Notes under the pieces: generated by a model
Told to the model about the DNA's origin: nothing
Databases searched by the model: none
What the model saw: the letters and a program-made list of their open reading frames with translations, nothing else
Assembly (NCBI GenBank): GCA_934555855.1
Contig: CAKTFL010000155.1
Coordinates: forward strand, 1-5,789
Source of the DNA: an uncultured Sphingomonas sp.
Lineage (GTDB): Bacteria; Pseudomonadota; Alphaproteobacteria; Sphingomonadales; Sphingomonadaceae
Reading direction: 5' to 3'
Length of the DNA stretch: 5,789 nucleotides
Program-made: the position numbers and the translations under genes
Part shown: positions 1 through 5,789 of the stretch, one piece after another
Layout: each line of letters begins with the position of its first letter
How positions within the stretch are numbered: position 1 is the stretch's first letter

Positions 1-63
1 GGGCTGGGCGGCCGCGACTTCTCGATCGTGGGCCAGCGCCTGGAAGCTCCGGATCGGAGCTGA
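1..63 (+). CDS. C-terminal end of a gene, possibly a 3-hydroxyisobutyrate dehydrogenase-like enzyme
   Basis: An open frame enters from the left edge and ends with TGA at 61-63, giving the 20-residue tail GLGGRDFSIVGQRLEAPDRS. The G-x-G-G-R-D-F-S pattern near a C-terminus resembles the last helix of beta-hydroxyacid dehydrogenases of the 3-hydroxyisobutyrate dehydrogenase group, which oxidise 3-hydroxyisobutyrate in valine breakdown and often end in a K/R-D-F-S motif. This is recognition from memory on very few residues, so the family is tentative. A hairpin just after the stop and the convergent gene beyond it support this being a real gene end. Another oxidoreductase or an unrelated protein cannot be excluded. 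Confidence 0.45.
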   Translation, partial: GLGGRDFSIVGQRLEAPDRS

Positions 64-70
64 TGGCGTT

Positions 71-111
71 CTGCTGCCGTCGCATCACTTGTCATGGTGC
101 GACAGCAGCAG
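71..111. terminator. Stem-loop between convergent genes, probable bidirectional terminator
   Basis: Positions 71-87 and 95-111 form an imperfect inverted repeat: two 17-nt arms around a 7-nt loop (88-94), with one C-A mismatch and one G-T wobble. It lies exactly between the stop of the plus-strand gene (63) and the stop of the minus-strand transpeptidase gene (124). No clear T-run follows on either strand, so this is not a textbook intrinsic terminator. It could also protect mRNA 3' ends. Confidence 0.6.
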
Positions 112-123
112 GCCAGGTCGCGT

Positions 124-732
124 TCAGCGCGGCGTGTAGGAGACGAGCTGCGCCGCATTGGCGTGGCTCGTCTCCGCGCTGGCGCTGGCCATCACGTCCG
201 CCGGCACCAGATTGTCGGCGGGCTGATATCCTTCGCCGACAGGCTCGTCCGTCACCTCGACCGTGGTGCCGATCTGCGTCACGCTGAACAGCTTCACCGC
301 AAACGCCTTGGGCACACGGATACAGCCATGCGATGCCGGGAAGCCCGGGTTCCTGCCCGCGTGGATGGCGATGCCGTCCCACGTAAGCCGCTGCATGTAG
401 GGCATCGGCGCGGCGTTGTAGAGGTTGGACTTGTGATCCTTGTTCTTCTGAAGGATCGGATAAACGCCGATCGGCGTCTCTTTGCCTTCCCTGCCGGTCG
501 ACACGGTCGACATGGCAATCAGCGTCGAATTCCTGTAGACATAGGCGCGTTGATCGGCGATGCTTACAACGATCCTGATGTCACCCGCTTCTCCGGTATC
601 TTGCCAGGCGAAGCTGTTGGGGGTCAGCGTTGCCGCCTCCTCGGTGGTCAGCGCTCCACCCATTGCGGCCTGAGCCGTTGACGCGATAAAAATGCTAGCC
701 AGCAGCGAGCCGGCCAGGACGAATCCCTTCAC
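124..732 (-). CDS. Sec-exported L,D-transpeptidase, YkuD domain
   Basis: This 202-residue protein is predicted to be a periplasmic L,D-transpeptidase. Such enzymes cut the D-Ala off peptidoglycan tetrapeptides and form 3-3 cross-links or attach other partners to the wall. Residues 1-22 form a Sec signal peptide (Lys2, hydrophobic core, A-Q-A cleavage site). The YkuD domain spans about residues 51-160. It has the catalytic signature complete: His124 in I-A-I-H-A-G, then S-H-G-C-I-R with Ser134, His135, Gly136, nucleophile Cys137 and Arg139. The tail after about residue 160 has no motif I recognise. The start is GTG (732-730), chosen because a good Shine-Dalgarno lies 7 nt upstream and the signal peptide begins there. 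It is divergent from the second L,D-transpeptidase gene. No separate peptidoglycan-binding domain is visible. The exact acyl acceptor cannot be told from sequence. Confidence 0.93.
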   Translation of the reverse strand: MKGFVLAGSLLASIFIASTAQAAMGGALTTEEAATLTPNSFAWQDTGEAGDIRIVVSIADQRAYVYRNSTLIAMSTVSTGREGKETPIGVYPILQKNKDHKSNLYNAAPMPYMQRLTWDGIAIHAGRNPGFPASHGCIRVPKAFAVKLFSVTQIGTTVEVTDEPVGEGYQPADNLVPADVMASASAETSHANAAQLVSYTPR

Positions 733-739
733 GGTTGCA

Positions 740-745
740 CTCCCT
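740..745 (-). promoter_or_regulatory. Ribosome binding site for the YkuD L,D-transpeptidase gene
   Basis: Read on the minus strand this is AGGGAG, 7 nt before the GTG at 732. It supports the non-ATG start. Confidence 0.65.
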
Positions 746-924
746 GATACGCAAGGTCTGGGGTCTTAACGCACGTCAGTGACAAAGGTGCCCGATCGTT
801 TTGCGACGAACCGTGGCGGCGCTGCGCCGGAACAAGTCCAACGAACCGCAACCGGCTACAAACGCTAGAGAAATGATATCGTTCAACCTCTATATCGATG
901 CCTGTGAGCGGTTTGGGCATGAGC

Positions 925-930
925 GGGGAA
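925..930 (+). promoter_or_regulatory. Ribosome binding site deciding the start of the YkuD_2 gene
   Basis: A purine-rich GGGGAA, continued by AGA, directly precedes the ATG at 934. The in-frame ATGs at 898 and 919 have nothing comparable upstream, so 934 is preferred. The spacing to the core is short (about 3-4 nt). Confidence 0.5.
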
Positions 931-933
931 AGA

Positions 934-1629
934 ATGAACGAGACGCTGGAATCGGTGCGCGGTCGGCGCGCGGTGCTGAAGAACGGTCTGGTCCTGACGG
1001 GTGCGCTGGCCGTGCCGGGTGCCGTGTCGGCTGCCGGAAAGCCTCAGGTCGAGGGGATGAAGCTGCCGCAGCCGCTTCGCCCGGCCGGAGTAGCCGCTGC
1101 CCCGATCACCAGCCCGCGCGTCGTCCGGCCGGAGCTGCTGCGGCGTGCCATGGCTGCGCTGGACCGCCATTCCGGCCAGATCCGCAACCGCGACCGGATC
1201 GCGATTGCGGACTTCGCCGCGCCGTCGGCACAGCGTCGCTTCCACCTCGTCAACCTGATCGACGGGTCCAGCACCTCGTTCCTGGTCGCGCATGGCAGCG
1301 GGTCGGACCCGTCGCACACCGGCTGGCTGAACCGCTTCAGCAACGCGCCGGGCTCCAACGCCTCGTGCGAGGGCGCGTTCGTTACCGACAACTACTATGT
1401 CGGCAAGCATGGCCGGTCGCAGCGGCTGATGGGCCTCGACCCCACCAACGACAATGCGCTGGCTCGCGCGATCGTCGTCCATGCCGCCTGGTATTCCAAC
1501 CCCGACATGCTGGCGACGCACGGAATGCTTGGGCGCAGCCAGGGATGCTTCGCGGTCGGCGAGGCCGATCTGCCGCGGGTGTTTGACCGGCTCGGCGAGG
1601 GCCGGATGATCTACGCCGCCAAGATCTGA
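934..1629 (+). CDS. Murein L,D-transpeptidase catalytic domain family protein (YkuD_2) with Tat-like signal
   Basis: From ATG 934 the product has 231 residues. Residues 9-16 read RGRRAVLK, followed by a hydrophobic stretch and a likely V-S-A cleavage near residue 33, which looks like a twin-arginine (Tat) signal. The rest matches the YkuD_2 family of murein L,D-transpeptidase-like proteins: a central V-A-H-G-S-G-S-D motif, then F-V-T-x-N-Y-Y-V-G-K-H-G, N-D-N-A-x-A-R-A-I-V-V-H-A-A-W-Y with His183, and G-R-S-Q-G-C with Ser202 and the probable nucleophile Cys205. The spacing His-x21-Cys and the S-Q-G-C signature separate it from the classical S-H-G-C enzyme encoded divergently next to it. The predicted role is periplasmic peptidoglycan modification, but family members are poorly characterised, so substrate and reaction are inferred. 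ATG 898 or 919 would add 12 or 5 residues before the signal and are less likely. Confidence 0.88.
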   Translation: MNETLESVRGRRAVLKNGLVLTGALAVPGAVSAAGKPQVEGMKLPQPLRPAGVAAAPITSPRVVRPELLRRAMAALDRHSGQIRNRDRIAIADFAAPSAQRRFHLVNLIDGSSTSFLVAHGSGSDPSHTGWLNRFSNAPGSNASCEGAFVTDNYYVGKHGRSQRLMGLDPTNDNALARAIVVHAAWYSNPDMLATHGMLGRSQGCFAVGEADLPRVFDRLGEGRMIYAAKI

Positions 1630-1676
1630 GCCGATCCCGACGGGCTTGTCCTCTCCGCCGCCCGCGCTAGGCTCAG
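1626..1676 (+). other. Inverted repeat after the YkuD_2 gene
   Basis: CTGAGCC at 1626-1632, overlapping the stop codon, has a perfect inverted copy GGCTCAG at 1670-1676, leaving a 37-nt gap. Nested C/G-rich segments could fold inside it. It lies between the transpeptidase and transporter genes and might attenuate or end transcription. There is no T-run, and a 7-bp repeat in GC-rich DNA can be chance. Confidence 0.25.
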
Positions 1677-1683
1677 GCGCGGC

Positions 1684-1691
1684 AGGGGAGG
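1684..1691 (+). promoter_or_regulatory. Ribosome binding site of the MFS transporter gene
   Basis: AGGGGAGG sits just before the ATG at 1695 and fixes this start. The spacing is short (3-4 nt). Confidence 0.6.
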
Positions 1692-1694
1692 ATC

Positions 1695-3284
1695 ATGGCC
1701 ACAGCAGCGCAGCACCAAGCCGTCGCACCGACGACGGCCGACATTCGTCTCGTCATCTCGGCGTCCGCGCTGGGCACGGTGTTCGAATGGTACGACTTCT
1801 TCATTTACGGCACGCTGGCGGCGTCGGGGATCATCGGGCGCACCTTCTTCCCCGCCGGTAACGAGGTCGTTCAGACGCTGCTCGCCTGGGCGGGGTTCGC
1901 GGTCGGGTTCGGTTTTCGCCCGCTCGGCGCGGTGCTGTTCGGCTATCTGGGCGACCGGCTGGGGCGCAAATACACGTTTCTGGTCACGATCGCGCTGATG
2001 GGCATTGCGACGGCCGGGGTGGGCCTGATCCCCTCCGCCGCGGCGATCGGCTTGGCCGCGCCGTTTCTGGTGCTGCTGCTCCGCGTGGCGCAGGGGTTGG
2101 CGCTGGGGGGCGAATATGGCGGCGCGGCCATCTACGTCGCCGAACATTCGCCGCCGGGCAAAAGCGGCTTCTACACCAGCTTCATCCAGGCCGGCGTCGT
2201 GGGCGGATTCATCCTCAGCCTCGCGGTGGTGCTGGCGACCAAGGGGCTGCTGTCTGGGGCCGCCTGGAGCAGCTGGGGCTGGCGCCTGCCATTCCTGTTC
2301 TCGCTGCTGCTGCTCGCCATCTCCCTGTGGATGCGGCTGAAACTGTCCGAAAGCCCCGTGTTCCTCGCCATGCGCGAAGAGGGCGAGCGCGCGCGCAACC
2401 CTTTTCTTAGCACCTTCACTTATCCCGGCAATGTCCGGCGAATGCTGGTCGTGCTGTTCGGCATCGCCGCCGGGCTGACCGTGATCTGGTACACGGCCAT
2501 GTTCACGGTGCTGTCGTTCCTCCACACGACGATGCGGGTGCAGGAGACCGCGGCGCAGCTGATCGTCGGCGCCGGCGCGCTGATGGGCCTTGTGTGGTTC
2601 ATTCTGTTCGGCCGCCTGTCGGATCGCGTCGGGCGCAAGAAGCCGATCGTGATCGGCTATGCGGCGACGCTGGTGCTGCTGTTTCCGATCTTCTGGGTCA
2701 TCGCCTCGGCCGCCAATCCCGGCCTGTCCCGCGCCGCCGCGCAAGCGCCGGTGATCGTGTCGGGCCCGCACTGCCGCTACAGCCCCTTTGCCGCCGAACA
2801 GGCGGACCGATGCGGCCGGCTGCTCGATTATTTCAGCAAGAAGGGCATTGCTTATGCCAAGGAGACCACGCCCGCGACCGTGGTTACCATCGGCGGCGAG
2901 CCCCAGCCCGACCTATCACCCGCTGCGCTCGATATTGCGCTGGAGCGGGCCGGCTATCGCCTCGATCCGGTCAGCCCCTCGGCCGGCAACATCGCGATGA
3001 TCCTGCTCGCGATACTGACGCTCGCTGCCTTGTCGGGCGCGACCTATGGCCCGGTCGCCGCCCTGCTGTCCGAGATGTTCCCGCCAGCGATCCGATATTC
3101 CTCGCTGTCGATCCCCTATCATGTTGGCACCGGCTATTTCGGAGGCTTCCTGCCGTTCTTCAGCCAGTATATCGTCGCGAAGACGGGGAATCCCTTTGCT
3201 GGCCTGTGGTACACGGAGGTGGTGGTGGCGCTGGCGCTGGTCGTGACACTGGTCGGCTTGCGGGAGCCCGCGCGCGCCGTTTAG
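1695..3284 (+). CDS. MFS transporter of the metabolite:H+ symporter (MHS) type with periplasmic insert
   Basis: This 529-residue inner-membrane protein is a probable proton-coupled importer related to the KgtP/ShiA/ProP group. Visible hallmarks are F-E-W-Y-D-F-F-I-Y-G in TM1 (residues 30-39), the MFS loop motif G-Y-L-G-D-R-L-G-R-K (83-92), R-V-A-Q-G-L-A-L-G-G-E-Y-G-G in TM4 (130-143), W-R-L-P-F before TM6 (196-200), and a second copy of the loop motif, G-R-L-S-D-R-V-G-R-K-K (306-316). About twelve hydrophobic segments can be read. It is longer than the usual 430-450 residues because of a polar stretch of about 90 residues (341-431) between TM9 and TM10. By topology this should be periplasmic, and it holds two cysteines, Cys360 and Cys373. 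The racemase gene starts 10 nt downstream, so the two are probably co-transcribed. The substrate cannot be predicted; an amino acid or small carboxylate is plausible. Confidence 0.9.
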   Translation: MATAAQHQAVAPTTADIRLVISASALGTVFEWYDFFIYGTLAASGIIGRTFFPAGNEVVQTLLAWAGFAVGFGFRPLGAVLFGYLGDRLGRKYTFLVTIALMGIATAGVGLIPSAAAIGLAAPFLVLLLRVAQGLALGGEYGGAAIYVAEHSPPGKSGFYTSFIQAGVVGGFILSLAVVLATKGLLSGAAWSSWGWRLPFLFSLLLLAISLWMRLKLSESPVFLAMREEGERARNPFLSTFTYPGNVRRMLVVLFGIAAGLTVIWYTAMFTVLSFLHTTMRVQETAAQLIVGAGALMGLVWFILFGRLSDRVGRKKPIVIGYAATLVLLFPIFWVIASAANPGLSRAAAQAPVIVSGPHCRYSPFAAEQADRCGRLLDYFSKKGIAYAKETTPATVVTIGGEPQPDLSPAALDIALERAGYRLDPVSPSAGNIAMILLAILTLAALSGATYGPVAALLSEMFPPAIRYSSLSIPYHVGTGYFGGFLPFFSQYIVAKTGNPFAGLWYTEVVVALALVVTLVGLREPARAV

Positions 3285-3294
3285 ACGCGGGCAG

Positions 3295-4341
3295 GTGATC
3301 GACCTTCCTCCCGCCCCGCACCGTCTTTGCCTCGACAGCAGGGCGCTCGTCCAGAATTGGCAGGCGCTCGACCGGCTGAGCGGCGCCGCATCGGCGGGGG
3401 CGGCGGTCAAGGCCGACGGCTATGGCATTGGCGCCATCGAGGTGAGCCGTCGCTTGGCTGCCGCCGGTTGCCGCGATTTCTTTGTGTCGAGCTGGGCAGA
3501 GGCGGGGGCGCTCGCGCCGCTCGGGCTTCGGCTCGCGGTGCTGCACGGCGTGCGCGAGGAGGACATGGCGATCGCGGCCGCCGGCTTTGCCCGCCCCGTG
3601 CTCAGCACGCCGCTACAGGTCGAGCGCTGGCGCGCGGCGGCAGCCGGGCCTTGCGACGTGATGGTCGACACCGGCATGAACCGGCTTGGCGTGTCGCCGG
3701 ACGCAGTTGCGACGGGCCTGCTCGACGGGCTGGACATCAACACGCTGCACAGCCATCTCGCCTGCGCCGACGAACCGGACAGCGCGATGAACGAGCGCCA
3801 GCGCGCGCGCTTCGCCGCGTTGAAGGGGCGAACCGGGGCCGCCCGCATGAGCCTCGCCAACTCGGCCGGCATCACGCTAGGCGGTAGCTTCCACTTCGAC
3901 CTGACCCGGCCGGGGCTGGCGCTGTACGGCGGTGTGCCGTCGCCTGCGCTGGCGGGGATCATCGGTCAGGTCGCCGAGCCTCAGGCGCAGATCCTGCAAC
4001 GGCGCACCGTCCTGGCCGGCGATGCGGTCGGCTACAACGCCACCTGGACTGCCTCCGCCGACACCGAGGTGGCGATCATCAATCTCGGCTATGCGGATGG
4101 CTATCTGCGCGGCTTCTCGGACAGCGGCCGCGCAGAAGTCGGCTGCACTGTCCTGCCGGTGATCGGGCGGGTATCCATGGACCTTGTAGCGCTGGACGTG
4201 ACCCGCGCATCCGAGCTGGCCGAGGGCGATTGGGTGAGCATGGCCTATGACCTGCCCGCTGCCGCAGAAGCGTCGGGCCTGTCGCAATACGAGCTGCTGA
4301 CCGTCCTCGGTAGCCGGTTCGACCGGGTGTGGACCGACTGA
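3295..4341 (+). CDS. alr: Alanine racemase (PLP-dependent)
   Basis: This 348-residue cytoplasmic enzyme interconverts L- and D-alanine, supplying D-Ala for peptidoglycan. The fold-III motifs are all present: A-V-K-A-D-G-Y-G with the PLP-binding Lys39, D-T-G-M-N-R-L-G (125-132) with Arg130, H-S-H-L-A-C-A-D-E (152-160), L-A-N-S-A-G (187-192), R-P-G-L-A-L-Y-G (205-212), the probable catalytic Tyr247 in [15 protein letters not shown] (263-270), G-R-V-S-M-D (291-296) and the C-terminal Y-E-L-L-T-x-L-G-S-R. Both catalytic bases (Lys and Tyr) are intact, and the length is slightly below the usual 355-380. The start is GTG at 3295, with only a weak Shine-Dalgarno; it lies 10 nt after the transporter stop, which suggests translational coupling. 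Racemization of another amino acid is possible. Whether this is the sole alr copy or an accessory one is not visible here. Confidence 0.93.
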   Translation: MIDLPPAPHRLCLDSRALVQNWQALDRLSGAASAGAAVKADGYGIGAIEVSRRLAAAGCRDFFVSSWAEAGALAPLGLRLAVLHGVREEDMAIAAAGFARPVLSTPLQVERWRAAAAGPCDVMVDTGMNRLGVSPDAVATGLLDGLDINTLHSHLACADEPDSAMNERQRARFAALKGRTGAARMSLANSAGITLGGSFHFDLTRPGLALYGGVPSPALAGIIGQVAEPQAQILQRRTVLAGDAVGYNATWTASADTEVAIINLGYADGYLRGFSDSGRAEVGCTVLPVIGRVSMDLVALDVTRASELAEGDWVSMAYDLPAAAEASGLSQYELLTVLGSRFDRVWTD

Positions 4342-4358
4342 ACCGGCCTCAGCGTCGG
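4334..4358. terminator. Small hairpin between the convergent alr and phaA genes
   Basis: CCGAC (4334-4338) pairs with GTCGG (4354-4358), and the adjoining TGA/TCA adds three pairs with a 2-nt bulge, around a 7-nt loop. It overlaps the alr stop codon and falls in the 18-nt gap before the phaA stop. No T-run follows, so a terminator role is only suggested by position. Confidence 0.3.
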
Positions 4359-4359
4359 A

Positions 4360-5532
4360 TCACCGCTCCACGCACAGGGCGATGCCCATGCCACCGCCGA
4401 TGCACAGCGTCGCCAGCCCCTTGCGGGCATCGCGGCGACCCATTTCATACAACAGGCTGGTCAGCACCCGCGCACCGCTGGCGCCGATGGGATGGCCGAT
4501 CGCGATGGCGCCGCCATTGACGTTCACCCGGTCCGGGTTCCAGCCCATCTCGCGCCCGACCGCCAGCGCCTGCGCGGCGAACGCCTCATTCGCCTCAATC
4601 AGGTCCAGATCCGCCACCGTCCAGCCCGCCTTGTCGAGCGCGCGGCGGGTCGCCGGTACCGGCCCGATGCCCATGACGGAAGGGTCCACGCCCGCCGATG
4701 CCCAGCTCACGATGCGCGCCAGCACCGGCGCGCCACGGCGCTCGGCCTCCTCGCGGCTCATCACCACCAGCGCGGCCGCTCCGTCGTTCAGGCCGGACGC
4801 ATTGCCTGCCGTGACCGTGCCGTCCTTGCGGAAAGCGGGGCGCAGGCCGGCCAGGCTCGCCACCTCGACGCCGTCGCGGATATATTCGTCGCGGTCGTGG
4901 ACGGTGTCGCCCTTGCGGCCCTTGATGGTCACGGGCGCGATCTCGTCGGCGAAGCGGCCGGCGGCGCGGGCTGCTGCCGCCTTGTTCTGGCTGGCGACGG
5001 CGAACGTGTCCTGCTCCTCGCGGCCGATCTGGTACTGGTCGGCGAGATTCTCGGCCGTGATCCCCATGTGATAGCCGTTGAAGACGTCAGTCAGCCCGTC
5101 CTTGATCATTGTATCGACCAGCTCCAGCGCACCCATCTTCTGCCCACCGCGCAGCGTCTGGGCATGGGGGCTGAGCGACATGGATTCCTGCCCGCCCGCG
5201 ACGACGATGTGCGCGTCGCCCGTCCGGATCGCCTGCGCGGCCAGTGCCACTGCCCTCAGGCCGGAGCCGCAAACTTGGTTGATGCCCCAGGCGGGCACCT
5301 CGCGCGGGACGCCAGCCGCCATCGATGCCTGACGCGCGGGGTTCTGCCCTTGCGCGGCGGTGAGCACCTGGCCCAGGATCACCTCCGACACATCGTCCCC
5401 CGTGACCCCTGCCTGAGCGAGCGCCGCCTCGATCGCGATCCGGCCGAGTTCGTGCGCGGGGGTGGAGGCGAACGCGCCGAGGAAGCTGCCCACGGGGGTA
5501 CGCTTGGCGGCGGTGATGACGACGTCGGTCAT
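4360..5532 (-). CDS. phaA: Acetyl-CoA C-acetyltransferase (biosynthetic thiolase)
   Basis: This 390-residue cytoplasmic thiolase condenses two acetyl-CoA to acetoacetyl-CoA, the first step of polyhydroxybutyrate synthesis, or runs in reverse to degrade acetoacetyl-CoA. The family triad is complete: nucleophile Cys88 in N-Q-V-C-G-S-G, His347 in G-H-P-I-G-A-S-G and acid/base Cys377 in C-I-G-G-G-M-G. N-E-A-F (315-318) and the H-M-G-I-T-A-E-N stretch (155-162) are also present. These positions are one lower than the well-studied Zoogloea enzyme (Cys89, His348, Cys378), and length and termini match it, so the gene is full length. ATG 5532 is preceded by AGAGGA with an 8-nt spacer. It lies 27 nt downstream of a PhaC-like gene on the same strand, which favours a polyhydroxyalkanoate role over pure fatty-acid or ketone breakdown (atoB-like). 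Acyl chain preference beyond acetyl-CoA cannot be judged. Confidence 0.95.
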   Translation of the reverse strand: MTDVVITAAKRTPVGSFLGAFASTPAHELGRIAIEAALAQAGVTGDDVSEVILGQVLTAAQGQNPARQASMAAGVPREVPAWGINQVCGSGLRAVALAAQAIRTGDAHIVVAGGQESMSLSPHAQTLRGGQKMGALELVDTMIKDGLTDVFNGYHMGITAENLADQYQIGREEQDTFAVASQNKAAAARAAGRFADEIAPVTIKGRKGDTVHDRDEYIRDGVEVASLAGLRPAFRKDGTVTAGNASGLNDGAAALVVMSREEAERRGAPVLARIVSWASAGVDPSVMGIGPVPATRRALDKAGWTVADLDLIEANEAFAAQALAVGREMGWNPDRVNVNGGAIAIGHPIGASGARVLTSLLYEMGRRDARKGLATLCIGGGMGIALCVER

Positions 5533-5540
5533 GCGGCGAT

Positions 5541-5546
5541 TCCTCT
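5541..5546 (-). promoter_or_regulatory. Ribosome binding site of the thiolase gene
   Basis: Read on the minus strand this is AGAGGA within GGAGAGGA, 8 nt before ATG 5532. It lies in the 27-nt gap after the upstream PhaC-like gene, so the thiolase has its own strong translation signal within a likely shared transcript. Confidence 0.7.
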
Positions 5547-5559
5547 CCAGATCTGATCT

Positions 5560-5789
5560 TCACCTAGCGCGGGGAAGCGTCGTGATCCAGTCGGCGAGCG
5601 GTTCCCACAAACGCGCGCGGGCGCGGCTGCCCACCATCATTCCGACATGCCCCGCGTCGATGTCGCGTCGATCCGCCAGCCCGAGCGCTGTTGCGGCTGG
5701 GACGATGCGGTCGGTCAGCGATACGAACTCGACGGTGGGACAGGGCAGGGCGAGTGGATCGACCTGCCGCCCCGCGACTTGCCATGTCC
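5560..5789 (-). CDS. C-terminal part of a PhaC-like alpha/beta hydrolase (polyhydroxyalkanoate synthase family)
   Basis: The frame runs from the right edge to TGA at 5562-5560 and gives 75 residues. It contains V-S-L-T-D-R-I-V-P, typical of the strand and loop carrying the catalytic Asp of alpha/beta hydrolases, then G-H-V-G-M-M-V-G-S-R-A with the catalytic His, and a W-E-P-L-A-D-W-I end helix. This arrangement is known from PHA synthase-like hydrolases, which polymerise hydroxyacyl-CoA; the G-H-V-G-M-M-V-G wording resembles class III PhaC and PhaC-like hydrolases more than the G-H-I-A-G of class I. The nucleophile and lid lie outside the window, so synthase and other PhaC-like hydrolase cannot be separated. 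The thiolase gene starts 27 nt downstream, supporting a PHA operon. No start codon is in the window; a different frame here (5564-5785) lacks any such motif. Confidence 0.8.
   Translation of the reverse strand, partial: TWQVAGRQVDPLALPCPTVEFVSLTDRIVPAATALGLADRRDIDAGHVGMMVGSRARARLWEPLADWITTLPRAR

Larger units (their letters stand above)
733..933. promoter_or_regulatory. Divergent intergenic region between two L,D-transpeptidase genes
   Basis: This 201-bp stretch lies between two head-to-head genes, so it must hold promoters for both. It includes a more AT-rich patch around 860-900. The octamer ACGAACCG occurs twice in direct orientation, at 806-813 and 841-848, 35 bp apart, and could be an operator, but this may be chance. 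I could not find a convincing -35/-10 pair. A GGAAC at 829-833 resembles the -35 of alphaproteobacterial general-stress (EcfG) promoters, but no CGTT follows at the proper spacing. The location supports a regulatory role; no individual site is supported strongly. Confidence 0.45.

Noticed and set aside
94..681. Plus-strand open frame (195 codons) opposite the YkuD transpeptidase
   Set aside because: Arg-rich composition and no motif; the minus strand carries a signal peptide and the complete S-H-G-C motif.
829..853. EcfG-type general-stress promoter starting at GGAAC
   Set aside because: The required CGTT is absent 16-17 nt downstream.
729..920. 63-codon minus-strand open frame in the divergent intergenic region
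   Set aside because: No plausible ribosome binding site or motif, and it overlaps the start of the transpeptidase gene; no reason to prefer it over a promoter region.
801..1586. Plus-strand open frame overlapping the YkuD_2 gene in another frame
   Set aside because: Low-complexity Arg/Ala/Gly-rich product; the overlapping frame contains conserved YkuD_2 motifs.
1611..2771. Long minus-strand open frame (386 codons) opposite the transporter gene
   Set aside because: Its product is rich in Arg, Gln, His and Gly with no domain or hydrophobic pattern, as expected for an antisense shadow of a GC-rich gene; the opposite strand has clear MFS motifs.
4492..5556. Plus-strand open frame (354 codons) opposite the thiolase
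   Set aside because: It is the antisense shadow of a full-length thiolase with an intact catalytic triad, and has no recognisable motif.
5564..5785. Minus-strand open frame of 73 codons at the right edge
   Set aside because: Arg-rich and motif-free; the other minus-strand frame, ending at 5560, shows PhaC-like catalytic motifs.

Overview
The window is GC-rich and its coding is dense, with strong third-position G/C bias. The protein types present (an MHS-type MFS transporter, PhaA-type thiolase, YkuD and YkuD_2 proteins) suggest an alphaproteobacterium, most likely a sphingomonad. That placement is inferred from general family resemblance and not from any marker gene. No tRNA, rRNA, CRISPR array, insertion sequence or phage gene was seen.

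Layout. (1) Positions 1-63 are the last 20 codons of a plus-strand gene, perhaps a 3-hydroxyisobutyrate dehydrogenase-like enzyme. It converges on a minus-strand Sec-exported YkuD L,D-transpeptidase (124-732), and a 17-bp-arm hairpin lies between them (71-111). (2) A 201-bp intergenic region (733-933) separates that gene from a divergent second L,D-transpeptidase of the YkuD_2 type (934-1629), which carries a Tat-like signal. (3) On the same plus strand follow an MHS-family MFS transporter (1695-3284) with an unusual periplasmic insert and, 10 nt further on, a complete alanine racemase (3295-4341). (4) Converging on these from the right is a minus-strand unit: the C-terminus of a PhaC-like alpha/beta hydrolase (5560 to the window edge), then, 27 nt downstream, a complete PhaA-type acetyl-CoA acetyltransferase (4360-5532).

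How the genes fit together. Two themes are visible. The left and middle carry cell-wall functions: two unrelated-subfamily L,D-transpeptidases, which use peptidoglycan tetrapeptides ending in D-Ala, and an alanine racemase, which supplies D-Ala. A transporter of unknown substrate sits between them. The right end is short-chain acyl-CoA / polyhydroxyalkanoate metabolism: thiolase condenses two acetyl-CoA, and a PhaC-like protein would act downstream. All of this is known biochemistry. The part that may be less described is the genetic grouping: head-to-head L,D-transpeptidases exported by different routes, next to a transporter-racemase pair. I saw no clear evidence of a wholly new system.
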